From NCBI GenBank assembly GCA_003220475.1, contig QHSO01000087.1, forward strand, positions 1-34,628: a DNA stretch of 34,628 nucleotides. Direction: 5' to 3'. The notes under the pieces were generated by a model. That model was given only the letters and a program-made list of their open reading frames with translations. It ran no database searches and was not told the DNA's origin. Position 1 is the first letter of the stretch. Each line of letters opens with the position of its first letter. Made by a program: the position numbers and the translations under genes. Below are positions 17,994 to 25,337 of the stretch, piece after piece. The DNA comes from Candidatus Rokuibacteriota bacterium. GTDB lineage: Bacteria > Methylomirabilota > Methylomirabilia > Rokubacteriales > CSP1-6.

Positions 17994-18103
17994 TTTTGGG
18001 GGCCATTTCGGGGCTCATCGCAACGCGATCCCGAGGAGCGCCACGGCTGTGCCGGGGCGCGACGAGCGCTGGGGGTTTGGGGGCCATTTCGGGGCCCCCA
18101 ATC
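17994..18103 (-). repeat. GC-rich hairpin repeat, locus A (also a likely terminator)
   Basis: This non-coding stretch lies between the converging pssA and outer-membrane protein genes. It contains a core hairpin at 18079-18099 (arms GGGGGCC and GGCCCCC, loop ATTTCGG) and a degenerate second core at 17998-18016. The cores start 81 bp apart. The spacer carries GAGGAGCGCCACG and GCGACGAGCG blocks, both repeated at 28866-29027. The intact hairpin begins 6 bp past the minus-strand gene's stop, as expected for an intrinsic-terminator-like or REP-like element, though no U-tract follows. Confidence 0.8.
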
Positions 18104-18105
18104 AG

Positions 18106-18735
18106 TCAAAAGCGGTAGGAGACGCCGAGGAGAATGTGATGGGTGTTGAACGTGGTGCTGGCGCTCGTCTTGCCCCCGAACACGTCGACATCCCACGACG
18201 GCGAGACATGGGTGAATCGGTATTCGGTGAAAGCGCCCCAGTTGCTGTCGATGCGCAGCAAGACTCCGAGACGCAAGTCGAGGCCGATGTTCGTACTCGT
18301 GTCGTCGACTTCCTGGAACCCGATAGCGCCGCTCGCATTGGAGATGAACAGGCCGGGCCCGACGCCCGCATACGGCTGCAAGCGGCCGTCGCGAAATTCC
18401 TCGTCCTTGAGGAAGCCGTAGCGCGCCATCAGCAGCAAGCTCAACGGGACGGTCTGGACGTCGACCGCGGGCCGGAAATACGAGACGTCGAACGCGACGC
18501 CCAGCCACGGCAGCTGAAAGTCGTCGAACCACTTCCCGACCCGCAGCCCGAACGAGGGCGAGCTGCGGCCGTTCAGGTCCTGCGTCTGCTCCTCGTCGAA
18601 CACCGTGAAGGTCAGCGTGCTGCCGCTGGTGATGGCCGGACCGAGGTAGGCGTCCAGGAACCACTCCGCCGAGGCCGCGGGCGCGACGGCGAGGACCGCG
18701 AGCACGACGGTCAGCGCAATCATCAGGCGTCGCAT
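18106..18735 (-). CDS. Outer-membrane beta-barrel protein
   Basis: A 209-residue exported protein with signal peptide MRRLMIALTVVLAVLAVAPAASA (cleavage before EWFLDAYLG). Alternating hydrophobic/polar strands follow, and it ends in LLGVSYRF, whose terminal Phe is the usual BAM recognition signal. The size and strands (WFLDAYLGPAIT, SFGLRVGKWF, LGVAFDVSYF, LQPYAGVGPGLF, GLDLRLGVLLRI, GAFTEYRFTHVS) fit an eight-stranded OMP_b-brl porin-like fold. The start ATG 18735 has AAGGCG just upstream and is only 16 bp from the start of the divergent MFS gene. The frame extends upstream to an ATG at 18918, but that lies antisense inside the MFS gene. Function unknown. Confidence 0.85.
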   Translation of the reverse strand: MRRLMIALTVVLAVLAVAPAASAEWFLDAYLGPAITSGSTLTFTVFDEEQTQDLNGRSSPSFGLRVGKWFDDFQLPWLGVAFDVSYFRPAVDVQTVPLSLLLMARYGFLKDEEFRDGRLQPYAGVGPGLFISNASGAIGFQEVDDTSTNIGLDLRLGVLLRIDSNWGAFTEYRFTHVSPSWDVDVFGGKTSASTTFNTHHILLGVSYRF

Positions 18736-18751
18736 GGACGCCTTATACCAC

Positions 18752-20356
18752 ATGACTGACGCCCAGACGATCTCTCCCACGCGCCGCTGGACGGTCACGC
18801 TGTCCGTGATGATGGTCACGGTCATGCAAGTGCTGGACACCAGCGTGACCAACGTCGCCCTGCCCCACATGCAGGGCTCGATGTCCGCGGGCATCGAGGA
18901 GATGTCGTGGGTCGTCACGTCCTATCTGGCCGCCAACGCGGTGGCCATCCCCGCCACCGGCTGGCTCTCGGCGCACTTCGGACGGCGGCGGTTCTTTCTG
19001 ATCTGCACCGTGCTCTTCACGGTGAGCTCGTTCCTGTCGGGCATCGCGCCCAATCTCGAGTTCCTCGTGGCCATGCGCGTGTTACAGGGACTCGGCGGCG
19101 GCCCGGTCATCCCCATGGCCCAGGCAATCATGTGGGAGATTTTTCCTCTCCGGCAGCGCGGCACGGCCATGGCCGTCTGGGGCGTCGGCATCATGCTGGC
19201 CCCGATCCTCGGACCCACCGTCGGCGGCTGGATCGCCGACAACTGGTCGTGGCGCTGGATCTTCTACATCAACCTGCCGATCGGTGCCCTCGGCTTTCTG
19301 ATGGTGAGCGCGTTCCTCTTCGACTCGCCGTTCGCGAGCAAGCCGCGCCGCATCGACGCGCTCGGCCTGGTGCTGATGATCTTCGGCTTCGGCTTCCTGC
19401 AACTGGCGCTCGATCTCGGCGAGAAGGAGGACTGGTTCGAGTCGCGGCTGATCGTCGCGCTCTTCGTGCTCGCCGCGTGCACGCTGGTGAGCTTCATCGC
19501 TCGCGAGCTCACGACGACCGAGCCGATCCTCGATCTCACCGTCTTCCACGACCGCAACTTCGCGGTGGGAACGATCTGCATCGCGCTCGTGGGCCTGGCG
19601 TTCAACTCGAGCATGCTGCTGCTCGCGGTGTACACGCAGAAGATGCTCGGCTACGACGCGTGGAACGCGGGCCTGGTGCTGGCCCCCGGCGGCCTCGGCA
19701 CGATGATCTCGCTGATGATTTCCGGGCGCCTGGTGTCGCGCATGGATCAGCGGCTGATGTTGATGGGCGGCTGTCTGCTCAACGCCTTTTCGGCGCTGCT
19801 GATGACGCAGCTCACGCTCAGCATGGACTACTGGAGCCTCGCGTGGCCGCGCTTCCTGCAGGGCTTCGCGATGGGCTTCATCTTCCCGCCGCTGCAGACG
19901 CTGACGCTGGCCACCATCCGCCTCGAGCGGCTCGGCAACGCCACCGCGGCCTACAACGTCGTGCGCAACGTCGGCGGCAGCGTGGGGGTGGCGCTCGCCA
20001 CCACGTTGCTGGTGCGGCGCAGCCAGGAGCATCAGACGACGCTGGTCGCGCACGTCGACGTGTGGAGCGCCGACACCGCACGACGCCTCAAGGAATGGAC
20101 CGCGCACTTCATGAGCCAGGGCGCGGACTCGTTCACGGCCGGCCGCCAGGCGCTGAGCATGCTGTACCGCCGCACGCTGGAGCAGGCGCAGGTGCTGGCC
20201 TACGCCGACGACTTCTGGCTGATCTCCATCGTGTTCCTCGCGATCCTGCCGCTCATTCCGCTCATGCGCCGGGTGCACGCCGAGCAGAACGAGCGCGCGC
20301 GCGCGAGCTCGGAGCGCGCCGGCCGCGTGGAGGCGCTGCCGGTGCCGGAGGAATAA
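18752..20356 (+). CDS. MFS drug efflux transporter, DHA2 (EmrB/QacA) family
   Basis: A 534-residue proton-driven exporter with about 14 membrane segments. Family marks: D29 in the TM1 motif VLDTSVTNVALP, motif A GWLSAHFGRRR at 70-80, motif C-like GPTVGGWIADNWSWRWIFYINLPIG at about 155-180, and a long C-terminal region after TM14 that is Arg/Ala-rich. I choose ATG 18752 (MTDAQTISPTRRW), giving a normal cytoplasmic N-tail; ATG 18734 would overlap the divergent gene. No ribosome-binding site is visible before it, so it may be poorly translated or leaderless. No periplasmic EmrA partner is present. It precedes a metabolic cluster that ends at 23220, whose product it might export. Confidence 0.92.
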   Translation: MTDAQTISPTRRWTVTLSVMMVTVMQVLDTSVTNVALPHMQGSMSAGIEEMSWVVTSYLAANAVAIPATGWLSAHFGRRRFFLICTVLFTVSSFLSGIAPNLEFLVAMRVLQGLGGGPVIPMAQAIMWEIFPLRQRGTAMAVWGVGIMLAPILGPTVGGWIADNWSWRWIFYINLPIGALGFLMVSAFLFDSPFASKPRRIDALGLVLMIFGFGFLQLALDLGEKEDWFESRLIVALFVLAACTLVSFIARELTTTEPILDLTVFHDRNFAVGTICIALVGLAFNSSMLLLAVYTQKMLGYDAWNAGLVLAPGGLGTMISLMISGRLVSRMDQRLMLMGGCLLNAFSALLMTQLTLSMDYWSLAWPRFLQGFAMGFIFPPLQTLTLATIRLERLGNATAAYNVVRNVGGSVGVALATTLLVRRSQEHQTTLVAHVDVWSADTARRLKEWTAHFMSQGADSFTAGRQALSMLYRRTLEQAQVLAYADDFWLISIVFLAILPLIPLMRRVHAEQNERARASSERAGRVEALPVPEE

Positions 20357-20370
20357 CGGAGGAGGCGAGC

Positions 20371-20763
20371 ATGGCGACGATCGAGAAATACGGCGCGCCC
20401 GGCGTGTACGACCCGCCGGGCTACAGTCAGGGGATGAAGGTGACCGGCGCGCGCACGCTGCTGTTCACGGCCGGCCAGGTGCCGTACGATGCCGACGGCG
20501 GCGTGAAGCATCGCGGCGACTTCAAGGCACAGGCGCGCGCGGTGTTCGGCGCCGTCAAGGCGCTGGTCGAGGCGGGCGGCGGCACGCTCGAGAGCGTCGT
20601 GAAGATCACCACCTACGTGACCGACGTCCGCTTTCGCCAGGACTTTCGCGCGGTGCGCGAGGAGTTCTTCGGCGCGCGGGGTCCGGCCTCGACGATGGTG
20701 GAGGTCAAAGCGCTCGCGCATCCGGACTACCTCATCGAGGTGGAAGCGATCGCGGTCGTGTGA
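20371..20763 (+). CDS. RidA/YjgF-family protein (lacks the RidA arginine)
   Basis: A 130-residue single-domain RidA-fold protein with a strong GGAGGAGG site 14 bp after the MFS gene. Recognisable blocks are LLFTAGQVPYDADG (30-43), the central helix ARAVFGAVKALVEAGGGTLESVVKITTYVTD and the C-terminal IEVEAIAVV. In the E. coli enamine/imine deaminase RidA the C-terminal motif is P-A-R-S-x-V-E-V with a catalytic Arg105. Here it reads P105-A-S-T-M-V-E-V112, so the Arg is Ser107. It is therefore probably not a classical 2-aminoacrylate deaminase but one of the other Rid subfamilies, perhaps a pathway-specific hydrolase for the cyclase gene downstream (inference). Confidence 0.9.
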   Translation: MATIEKYGAPGVYDPPGYSQGMKVTGARTLLFTAGQVPYDADGGVKHRGDFKAQARAVFGAVKALVEAGGGTLESVVKITTYVTDVRFRQDFRAVREEFFGARGPASTMVEVKALAHPDYLIEVEAIAVV

Positions 20764-20792
20764 AACGGTGACGCTCGGGGAGAGAGGACAGC

Positions 20793-21743
20793 ATGAGCGA
20801 CGAGGCGACGCTGCGCACGCTGGCGCTGAAGGTTCGTAACTGGGGACGCTGGGGTCCCGACGACGAGATCGGGACGCTCAACTACATCACGCGCGACACC
20901 ATCGCCGCCGCCGGGCGGCTGGTGACGAGCGGCAAGGTCTTCGCGCTCGGCATTCCCCTCGACCGGCACGGCCCGCAGAGCGGCACGCGGCAGCGTTTCA
21001 ATCCCATCCACACGATGTTCCGCGACGGCGGCGACGCGCCGCGCACGCCCGCGCAGGTGGCCGAGATGCAGGGCTACGGCGGCTCCGACGACTGGATCGT
21101 CATGCCGCTGCAGTGCGCAACGCAATGGGACAGCCTCGCGCACATTTTCTACGAAGGGAAGATGTACAACGGGTACGACGCCGCGCTCGTCGGCAGCAGC
21201 GGGGCCGCCAAGAACAGCATCGACAAGACACGCGACAAGATCGTCGGCCGCGGCGTGCTGCTCGACGTCGCCGCCTACCGAGGCGTGGGCGCGCTCGAGC
21301 CGGGCTATGCCATCACCGTCGAGGATCTCGAGGCCACCGCCGCCGCCGCGAAGGTCAGCGTGCAGCCCGGCGATCTGCTCTTGATCCGCACCGGTCACAT
21401 GTCGCGCTACCTGGACAAGAACGATTGGCGCCACTTCGATCTCGATCCGTTCCCGGGTGTGTCGGTGCACACGGCCGTCTGGATGCACGACAAGCAGATC
21501 GCCGCCGTCGCCAGCGACAACTACGCCGTCGAGGTGCGTCCCTCGGAGCTACCCGCGTTCCGCAACCCGTTCCACGTCGTCGCCATCGCCAACATGGGGC
21601 TCACCCTCGGCGAGATCTTCTTCCTGGAAGAGCTCGCCGCCGACTGCGCCGCCGACGGCCGTTACGCGTTCCTCCTCGTCGCCCCGCCCTTGCCGGTGAC
21701 CCGCGCGGTCGGCACGCCCATCAACCCGTACGCGATCAAGTGA
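20793..21743 (+). CDS. Cyclase-family (kynurenine-formamidase-like) metal hydrolase
   Basis: A 316-residue PF04199-type protein with GGGGAGAGAGG before its ATG. The family's metal motif HxGTHxDxPxH is altered: the sequence reads QCATQWDSLAH, so the first two His are Gln while Asp and the last His remain. I have seen this QWD form in a subset of annotated cyclase-family proteins, so it may be a distinct subfamily rather than a dead enzyme. Downstream blocks GVLLDVAAYRG, PGDLLLIRTGHM and AVASDNYAVEV match the family. It probably hydrolyses an amide or lactone. It sits 30 bp after the RidA-like gene and overlaps the start of the UroD-family gene. Confidence 0.88.
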   Translation: MSDEATLRTLALKVRNWGRWGPDDEIGTLNYITRDTIAAAGRLVTSGKVFALGIPLDRHGPQSGTRQRFNPIHTMFRDGGDAPRTPAQVAEMQGYGGSDDWIVMPLQCATQWDSLAHIFYEGKMYNGYDAALVGSSGAAKNSIDKTRDKIVGRGVLLDVAAYRGVGALEPGYAITVEDLEATAAAAKVSVQPGDLLLIRTGHMSRYLDKNDWRHFDLDPFPGVSVHTAVWMHDKQIAAVASDNYAVEVRPSELPAFRNPFHVVAIANMGLTLGEIFFLEELAADCAADGRYAFLLVAPPLPVTRAVGTPINPYAIK

Positions 21744-22741
21744 TGGCGACCAAGCGCGAGCGCGTCCTGGCCGCCCTGCGTGGCGATCCCGTCGACCGCG
21801 TGCCGCTCAGCTTCTGGCTGCACAACTTCGTGGCCGAGAACTCCGCCAAGGGATTAGCCGACGAGACGCTGCGCCTGGCGCGCGTCTTCGACTGGGACTT
21901 CCTCAAGCCGCAGTCGCGCGCGCAGTGCTTTGCCGAAATGTGGGGACTGACGTACCGGCCGTCCACCGATCGGGCGATCCAGTACAGCGTGACGCAGACC
22001 CCGCTGGCCGGCGCGGCCGACGCCGCGCGGCTCTCGCCCGTCGATCCACGGACGGGCGCGCTCGGCGAACAACTGGACGCGCTCGCCCGGATTCGCGCGG
22101 GCGTCGGCGCCGACACGCCGATCATCTGGACGGTCTTCGCGCCCGTGATGGTGCTGCCTTATCTGCTGCGCGGCGGTCGCGAGCAGGCGCTGGCGATCGC
22201 GCGCACGGAGCCCAAGGCGATGGACGCGGCGCTGAGGGCGATCGCCGAGACTCTGGCCGCCTACGCGCGCGCGTGCGTGGAGGCCGGCGCCGACGGGCTC
22301 TTCTACGCGACCAACATCGCGCGCGCCGACAGCCTGACCGCCGAGGAGTGCCGCCGCTTCCAGCGTCCGCACGATCTGCGCATTCTCGCGGCCGTCGAGA
22401 CCGCGCCGTTCAACCTGCTCCACGTGTGTGGCCCCGCCGTCCACTTCGACGAGTTCGCCGACTATCCGGTTGCGGCGTTTTCGTGGGCGCTCGGCGGCGG
22501 CAACCCATCGCTGTCCGACGTGCATCGGCGCACCGGCCGCGCCGTCGTCGGCGGATTGCCGGCCAAGCCGGAGATCGCCTCGATGGGCGCGGAGCAGCTC
22601 GCCGTACGTGCGCGCAGCGCCGTCGACGAGATGCGCGGTCGCGCGCTGCTGCTCGGTCCCGACTGCTCGATCAATCCCGACACGCCGGAGGCGCTGCTGC
22701 ACGCCGCCGCCGCCGTCGTGCGGCCCGGGAGCCCACGGTGA
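21743..22741 (+). CDS. Uroporphyrinogen decarboxylase (UroD)-family protein
   Basis: A 332-residue UroD-fold protein from ATG 21743, overlapping the preceding stop by one base (TGATG). Blocks: TKRERVLAALRGDPVDRVPLSFWLH at the N-terminus, EAGADGLFYATNIARADSLTAEECRRF at the domain centre, LLHVCGP and FSWALGGGNPSLSDVHRRTGRAVVGGLP in the C-terminal half. Besides haem synthesis, this superfamily holds methyltransferases such as MtaA and CmuA and many uncharacterised catabolic members. With no hem genes here, a catabolic role in the surrounding cluster is more likely than haem synthesis (inference). Its stop overlaps the GTG of the truncated MBL gene. Confidence 0.87.
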   Translation: MATKRERVLAALRGDPVDRVPLSFWLHNFVAENSAKGLADETLRLARVFDWDFLKPQSRAQCFAEMWGLTYRPSTDRAIQYSVTQTPLAGAADAARLSPVDPRTGALGEQLDALARIRAGVGADTPIIWTVFAPVMVLPYLLRGGREQALAIARTEPKAMDAALRAIAETLAAYARACVEAGADGLFYATNIARADSLTAEECRRFQRPHDLRILAAVETAPFNLLHVCGPAVHFDEFADYPVAAFSWALGGGNPSLSDVHRRTGRAVVGGLPAKPEIASMGAEQLAVRARSAVDEMRGRALLLGPDCSINPDTPEALLHAAAAVVRPGSPR

Positions 22742-23220
22742 CGCGCTCAGATGTCGCCGCGCTCGACGAGCTACGCCTGCTGGTCGTCGTCGACAACGAG
22801 ACCGACACGCTGTCGAGCATCGCCACCTTCCGCGCGTGCCCGTCAGCCGCATGCACGACGGCCATCCCGGCAAGGTCGTGTTCAGACGAGCGCTTCGTCG
22901 CCGCGCGCGTGCGTGGCCGCGGCACCACCGTGCTGTCGGCGTGCTCGCACGCGGGCATGGTCAACGCGTCGCTGGCGGCGCAGACGCAGCTGTCGGAGCC
23001 GATCGGCGTCGTGCTGGACGGTTATCACCTGAGCGGCACGGCGATGGAAACGCGCATCGAGCCGACCGTGCGCGATCTGGCCGAGCGCATTCGGCCGCGC
23101 GTCGTCGCCCCGGGGCACTGCACCGGCTGGCGAGCCAAAGCAGCGCTCGCCCAGACGTTCGCGCCGGCGCGCTACGGGCCGAGCGTCGTCGGCTCGCTGT
23201 ACACGCTGCGCGCGTCGTAG
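22738..23220 (+). pseudogene. MBL-fold hydrolase with internal deletion
   Basis: This frame starts at GTG 22738 (GTGA overlap with the UroD-family stop) and encodes 160 residues. Residues 13-27 (RLLVVVDNETDTLSS) are the usual N-terminus of COG1237-type metallo-beta-lactamase-fold hydrolases. Residues 50-160 are their C-terminal half: DERFVAARVRGRG, VLSACSHAG with H71, DGYHLSG with H97 and PGHCTGW with H127. The middle part with the HxHxDH metal motif is absent, and residues about 30-48 look out of frame. The family is normally about twice as long or more. The protein cannot form the normal dinuclear site, so the gene is probably non-functional, or the assembly is wrong here. Confidence 0.8.
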
Positions 23221-24282
23221 TCAGGCGCGCAGGCGCACGCGCGCGCGGTAGAGCAGCCACATGACCGCCCACCATGCGAGCAGGTAGGCCACCGCGTACG
23301 CGAGCGACGCGTTGACCGGCGCGGCCCACGGCGCGAACGCGCGGACAAAGATCGTCTGCTGCAGCGTGGCCCCGCCGACCTCGATCAGCGTCAGCACGCG
23401 CGCGACCAGCGTCGACAGGAAAAACAGCAGGAGCGCATTGACGCCGAGCACGACGAACGGCGTGGCCCAGCGGCGCCAGCCGCGGAGCTCGATGGCGGCA
23501 TAGCACGCGGCGAACACCAGCAGCGCGAGGCTCGCCGTGAGGAGCACGTAGGAGCTCGTCCACAGCGCTTTGTTCACCGGAAAGACGGTGTCCCAGACGA
23601 CACCGAGCACGCCGCCGACCACGCCCGCCAGCACCATGCCCGCGGTGATCACAACCGGTGCACGGTCGCTCTTCAGCCACCGGCCGGTCAGGACGCCGAG
23701 CAGCGTCGTCGCGACGGCGGGCAGCGTGCTGAGAATCCCTTCGGGATCGTAGACGCGGGTGAGCCGCAGCACGTGCGGGCCGAGCAGCGCGCGATCGAGC
23801 CAGGCCGCCAGATTGCCCTCGGGCTCGAGGTCGCCGCGGCCGTAGCCGGGCACGGGCACCAGCATCATCGCTCCCCAGTAGCCGAGCAGCAGCGCCGCCG
23901 TGGTGATCGCCTGTGTCCGCCAGCTCGTCGTCAGGAACAGCAACGCCGCGACGAGGTAACAGACGGCAATGCGCTGCAGCACGCCGGGGACGCGGATGGT
24001 CGCCCAGTCGAAGGCCGGCACACCATTGAGCACGAGTCCGAGTGCCCCGATGATCGCCATGCGGCGCACCACGCGGCCGGGTGTCGGCCGCGACAGCGGA
24101 ATGGCCACGCCGACGATGAACAAGAAGAACGGAAAGATCACGTCCGTCGGCGTGAGGCCGTGCCAGTCGGCGTGCTTGAGCGGCGCGTAGACGGCCCGCC
24201 ACGTGCCGGGATTGTTGACGAGCACCATGGCGGCCATCGTCAGGCCGCGGAAGGCGTCGAGCGAGACGAGTCGCGCCGTCAG
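23221..24282 (-). CDS. NagX/HGSNAT-like membrane acyltransferase family protein (possible CTG start)
   Basis: A membrane protein with about ten hydrophobic segments, of the DUF1624/DUF5009 or heparan-alpha-glucosaminide N-acetyltransferase-like type. Motifs: MVLVNNPGTW, HADWHGLTPTDVIFPFFLFIVGVAIPLS and GVLQRIAVCYL. The conserved family start R-L-V-S-L-D-A-F-R-G lies upstream of the first in-frame ATG (24237). No ATG, GTG or TTG precedes it nearby, but CTG at 24282 does. It overlaps the upstream gene's stop as CTGA, the same arrangement as the ATGA/GTGA overlaps elsewhere in the window. I therefore propose CTG (353 residues); the safe minimum is 23221-24237 (338 residues). Members transfer acetyl groups to sugars across the membrane or are uncharacterised. 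It abuts the MBL gene tail to tail. Confidence 0.82.
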   Translation of the reverse strand: MTARLVSLDAFRGLTMAAMVLVNNPGTWRAVYAPLKHADWHGLTPTDVIFPFFLFIVGVAIPLSRPTPGRVVRRMAIIGALGLVLNGVPAFDWATIRVPGVLQRIAVCYLVAALLFLTTSWRTQAITTAALLLGYWGAMMLVPVPGYGRGDLEPEGNLAAWLDRALLGPHVLRLTRVYDPEGILSTLPAVATTLLGVLTGRWLKSDRAPVVITAGMVLAGVVGGVLGVVWDTVFPVNKALWTSSYVLLTASLALLVFAACYAAIELRGWRRWATPFVVLGVNALLLFFLSTLVARVLTLIEVGGATLQQTIFVRAFAPWAAPVNASLAYAVAYLLAWWAVMWLLYRARVRLRA

Positions 24283-25058
24283 CGGTCCTTGAAGATCGGC
24301 GCCCGCTTTTCCTTGAAGGCCGCGACCCCCTCGCGAAAATCGTCGGACGCCGCGGCGACGTCCGCCCAGCGCGTCTCCAGGCGCTGCGCCTCCTCGGGCG
24401 TCTGCCAGTACTGCGCGCGGATGGCCTCCTTGATCGCGCGAAACGTGATGGGCGCACCACCGGCGACACGCGCGGCGAGTCGTGCAACCTCGACGTCGAA
24501 GTCGGCGTCGGGAATCACACGCGAAACCAGGCCGAGCTCACGCGCGTCGTCGGCGTCCATGTCCTCGCCGAGCATCAGCATATCGAGCGCGCGATTGCGA
24601 CCGACGTAGTGCGCGAGCCGCACGAGACTCATGCCCCACGAGGGCACCACGCCGAGATACGCGTCGCCGGTGCGGAACTTCGCCGTCGACGACGCCAGGC
24701 GCACGTCGCACGCCATCGCGATGGCGAAGCCGCCGCCGATGCACCAGCCGCGGATCGCGGCGATCACCGGCTTGCCGATCGTTTCCACGCGATCGACGAC
24801 ACGACGACCGAGCTCGCGAAACCGCGCCGCCTCGTCGCCGGCGCGCGGGCCGCCCGAGAGGTCGGCGCCGGCGGAAAACGCTTTCGTCCCGGCGCCGGTC
24901 AGCACGATGCACCGCGTCGCCTCGCGCGCCTCGAGGTCGTCGAGCGCGGTCAGCACGTCTCGCATGAGCGCCGGGGAGACTGCATTCACCGGTGGGCGGT
25001 TGAGCGTGAGCGTGGAGACGCCGGCGGTGTGTACGACGAGGAGTGTCTCGTAAACCAT
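24279..25058 (-). CDS. Enoyl-CoA hydratase/isomerase (crotonase) family protein
   Basis: A 259-residue crotonase-fold protein from ATG 25058. The oxyanion-hole segments are FSAGADL (61-67) and GWCIGGGFAIAMACD (104-118), and the C-terminal helices end FKEKRAPIFKD, a family-typical tail. In classical enoyl-CoA hydratase the two catalytic glutamates sit in GGGCELA and QPE. Here the first position is Ala112 and the second is Asp132. Hydratase chemistry is therefore unlikely; an isomerase, hydrolase or dehalogenase-like reaction on a CoA thioester is more plausible. No clear ribosome-binding site precedes the ATG; an in-frame TTG at 25073 is an alternative. Confidence 0.88.
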   Translation of the reverse strand: MVYETLLVVHTAGVSTLTLNRPPVNAVSPALMRDVLTALDDLEAREATRCIVLTGAGTKAFSAGADLSGGPRAGDEAARFRELGRRVVDRVETIGKPVIAAIRGWCIGGGFAIAMACDVRLASSTAKFRTGDAYLGVVPSWGMSLVRLAHYVGRNRALDMLMLGEDMDADDARELGLVSRVIPDADFDVEVARLAARVAGGAPITFRAIKEAIRAQYWQTPEEAQRLETRWADVAAASDDFREGVAAFKEKRAPIFKDR

Positions 25059-25084
25059 CGCCAGACGATACAACAGGAACTACA

Positions 25085-25210
25085 TCACTTGCCGAACCCC
25101 CGGCGGTCGAGATAACGCCCGAACTCCGTCAGGTAGGTCTGACGACTGGTCGCGACGGCATCCATGACGTGATCAGCGAAAAGCGCGAGCAGCACGCGAA
25201 TAATGGCCAT
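25085..25210 (-). CDS. Possible small protein (41 aa)
   Basis: A short frame with ATG 25210 and TGA 25085: MAIIRVLLALFADHVMDAV... ending DRRGFGK. It fills part of the 279-bp gap between the crotonase gene and the first protease and lies 26 bp upstream of the crotonase start on the same strand. The first half is hydrophobic and the second half basic. Only GGAAG close to the ATG could serve as ribosome-binding site. I know no homolog, and it may be chance. The rest of the gap shows no other gene. Confidence 0.3.
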   Translation of the reverse strand: MAIIRVLLALFADHVMDAVATSRQTYLTEFGRYLDRRGFGK

Positions 25211-25337
25211 GCTTCCAGCCTACGGTGCAGGGCCCGAGTTTCGTGCACGATTTCGGAGCCCGTCCATTCGGGCGATTCCACCCGCCGGGTGCACCGCGCA
25301 TGCTGAAGACAGCGGTCGAAGGCAAAGGAGGCCCCAG

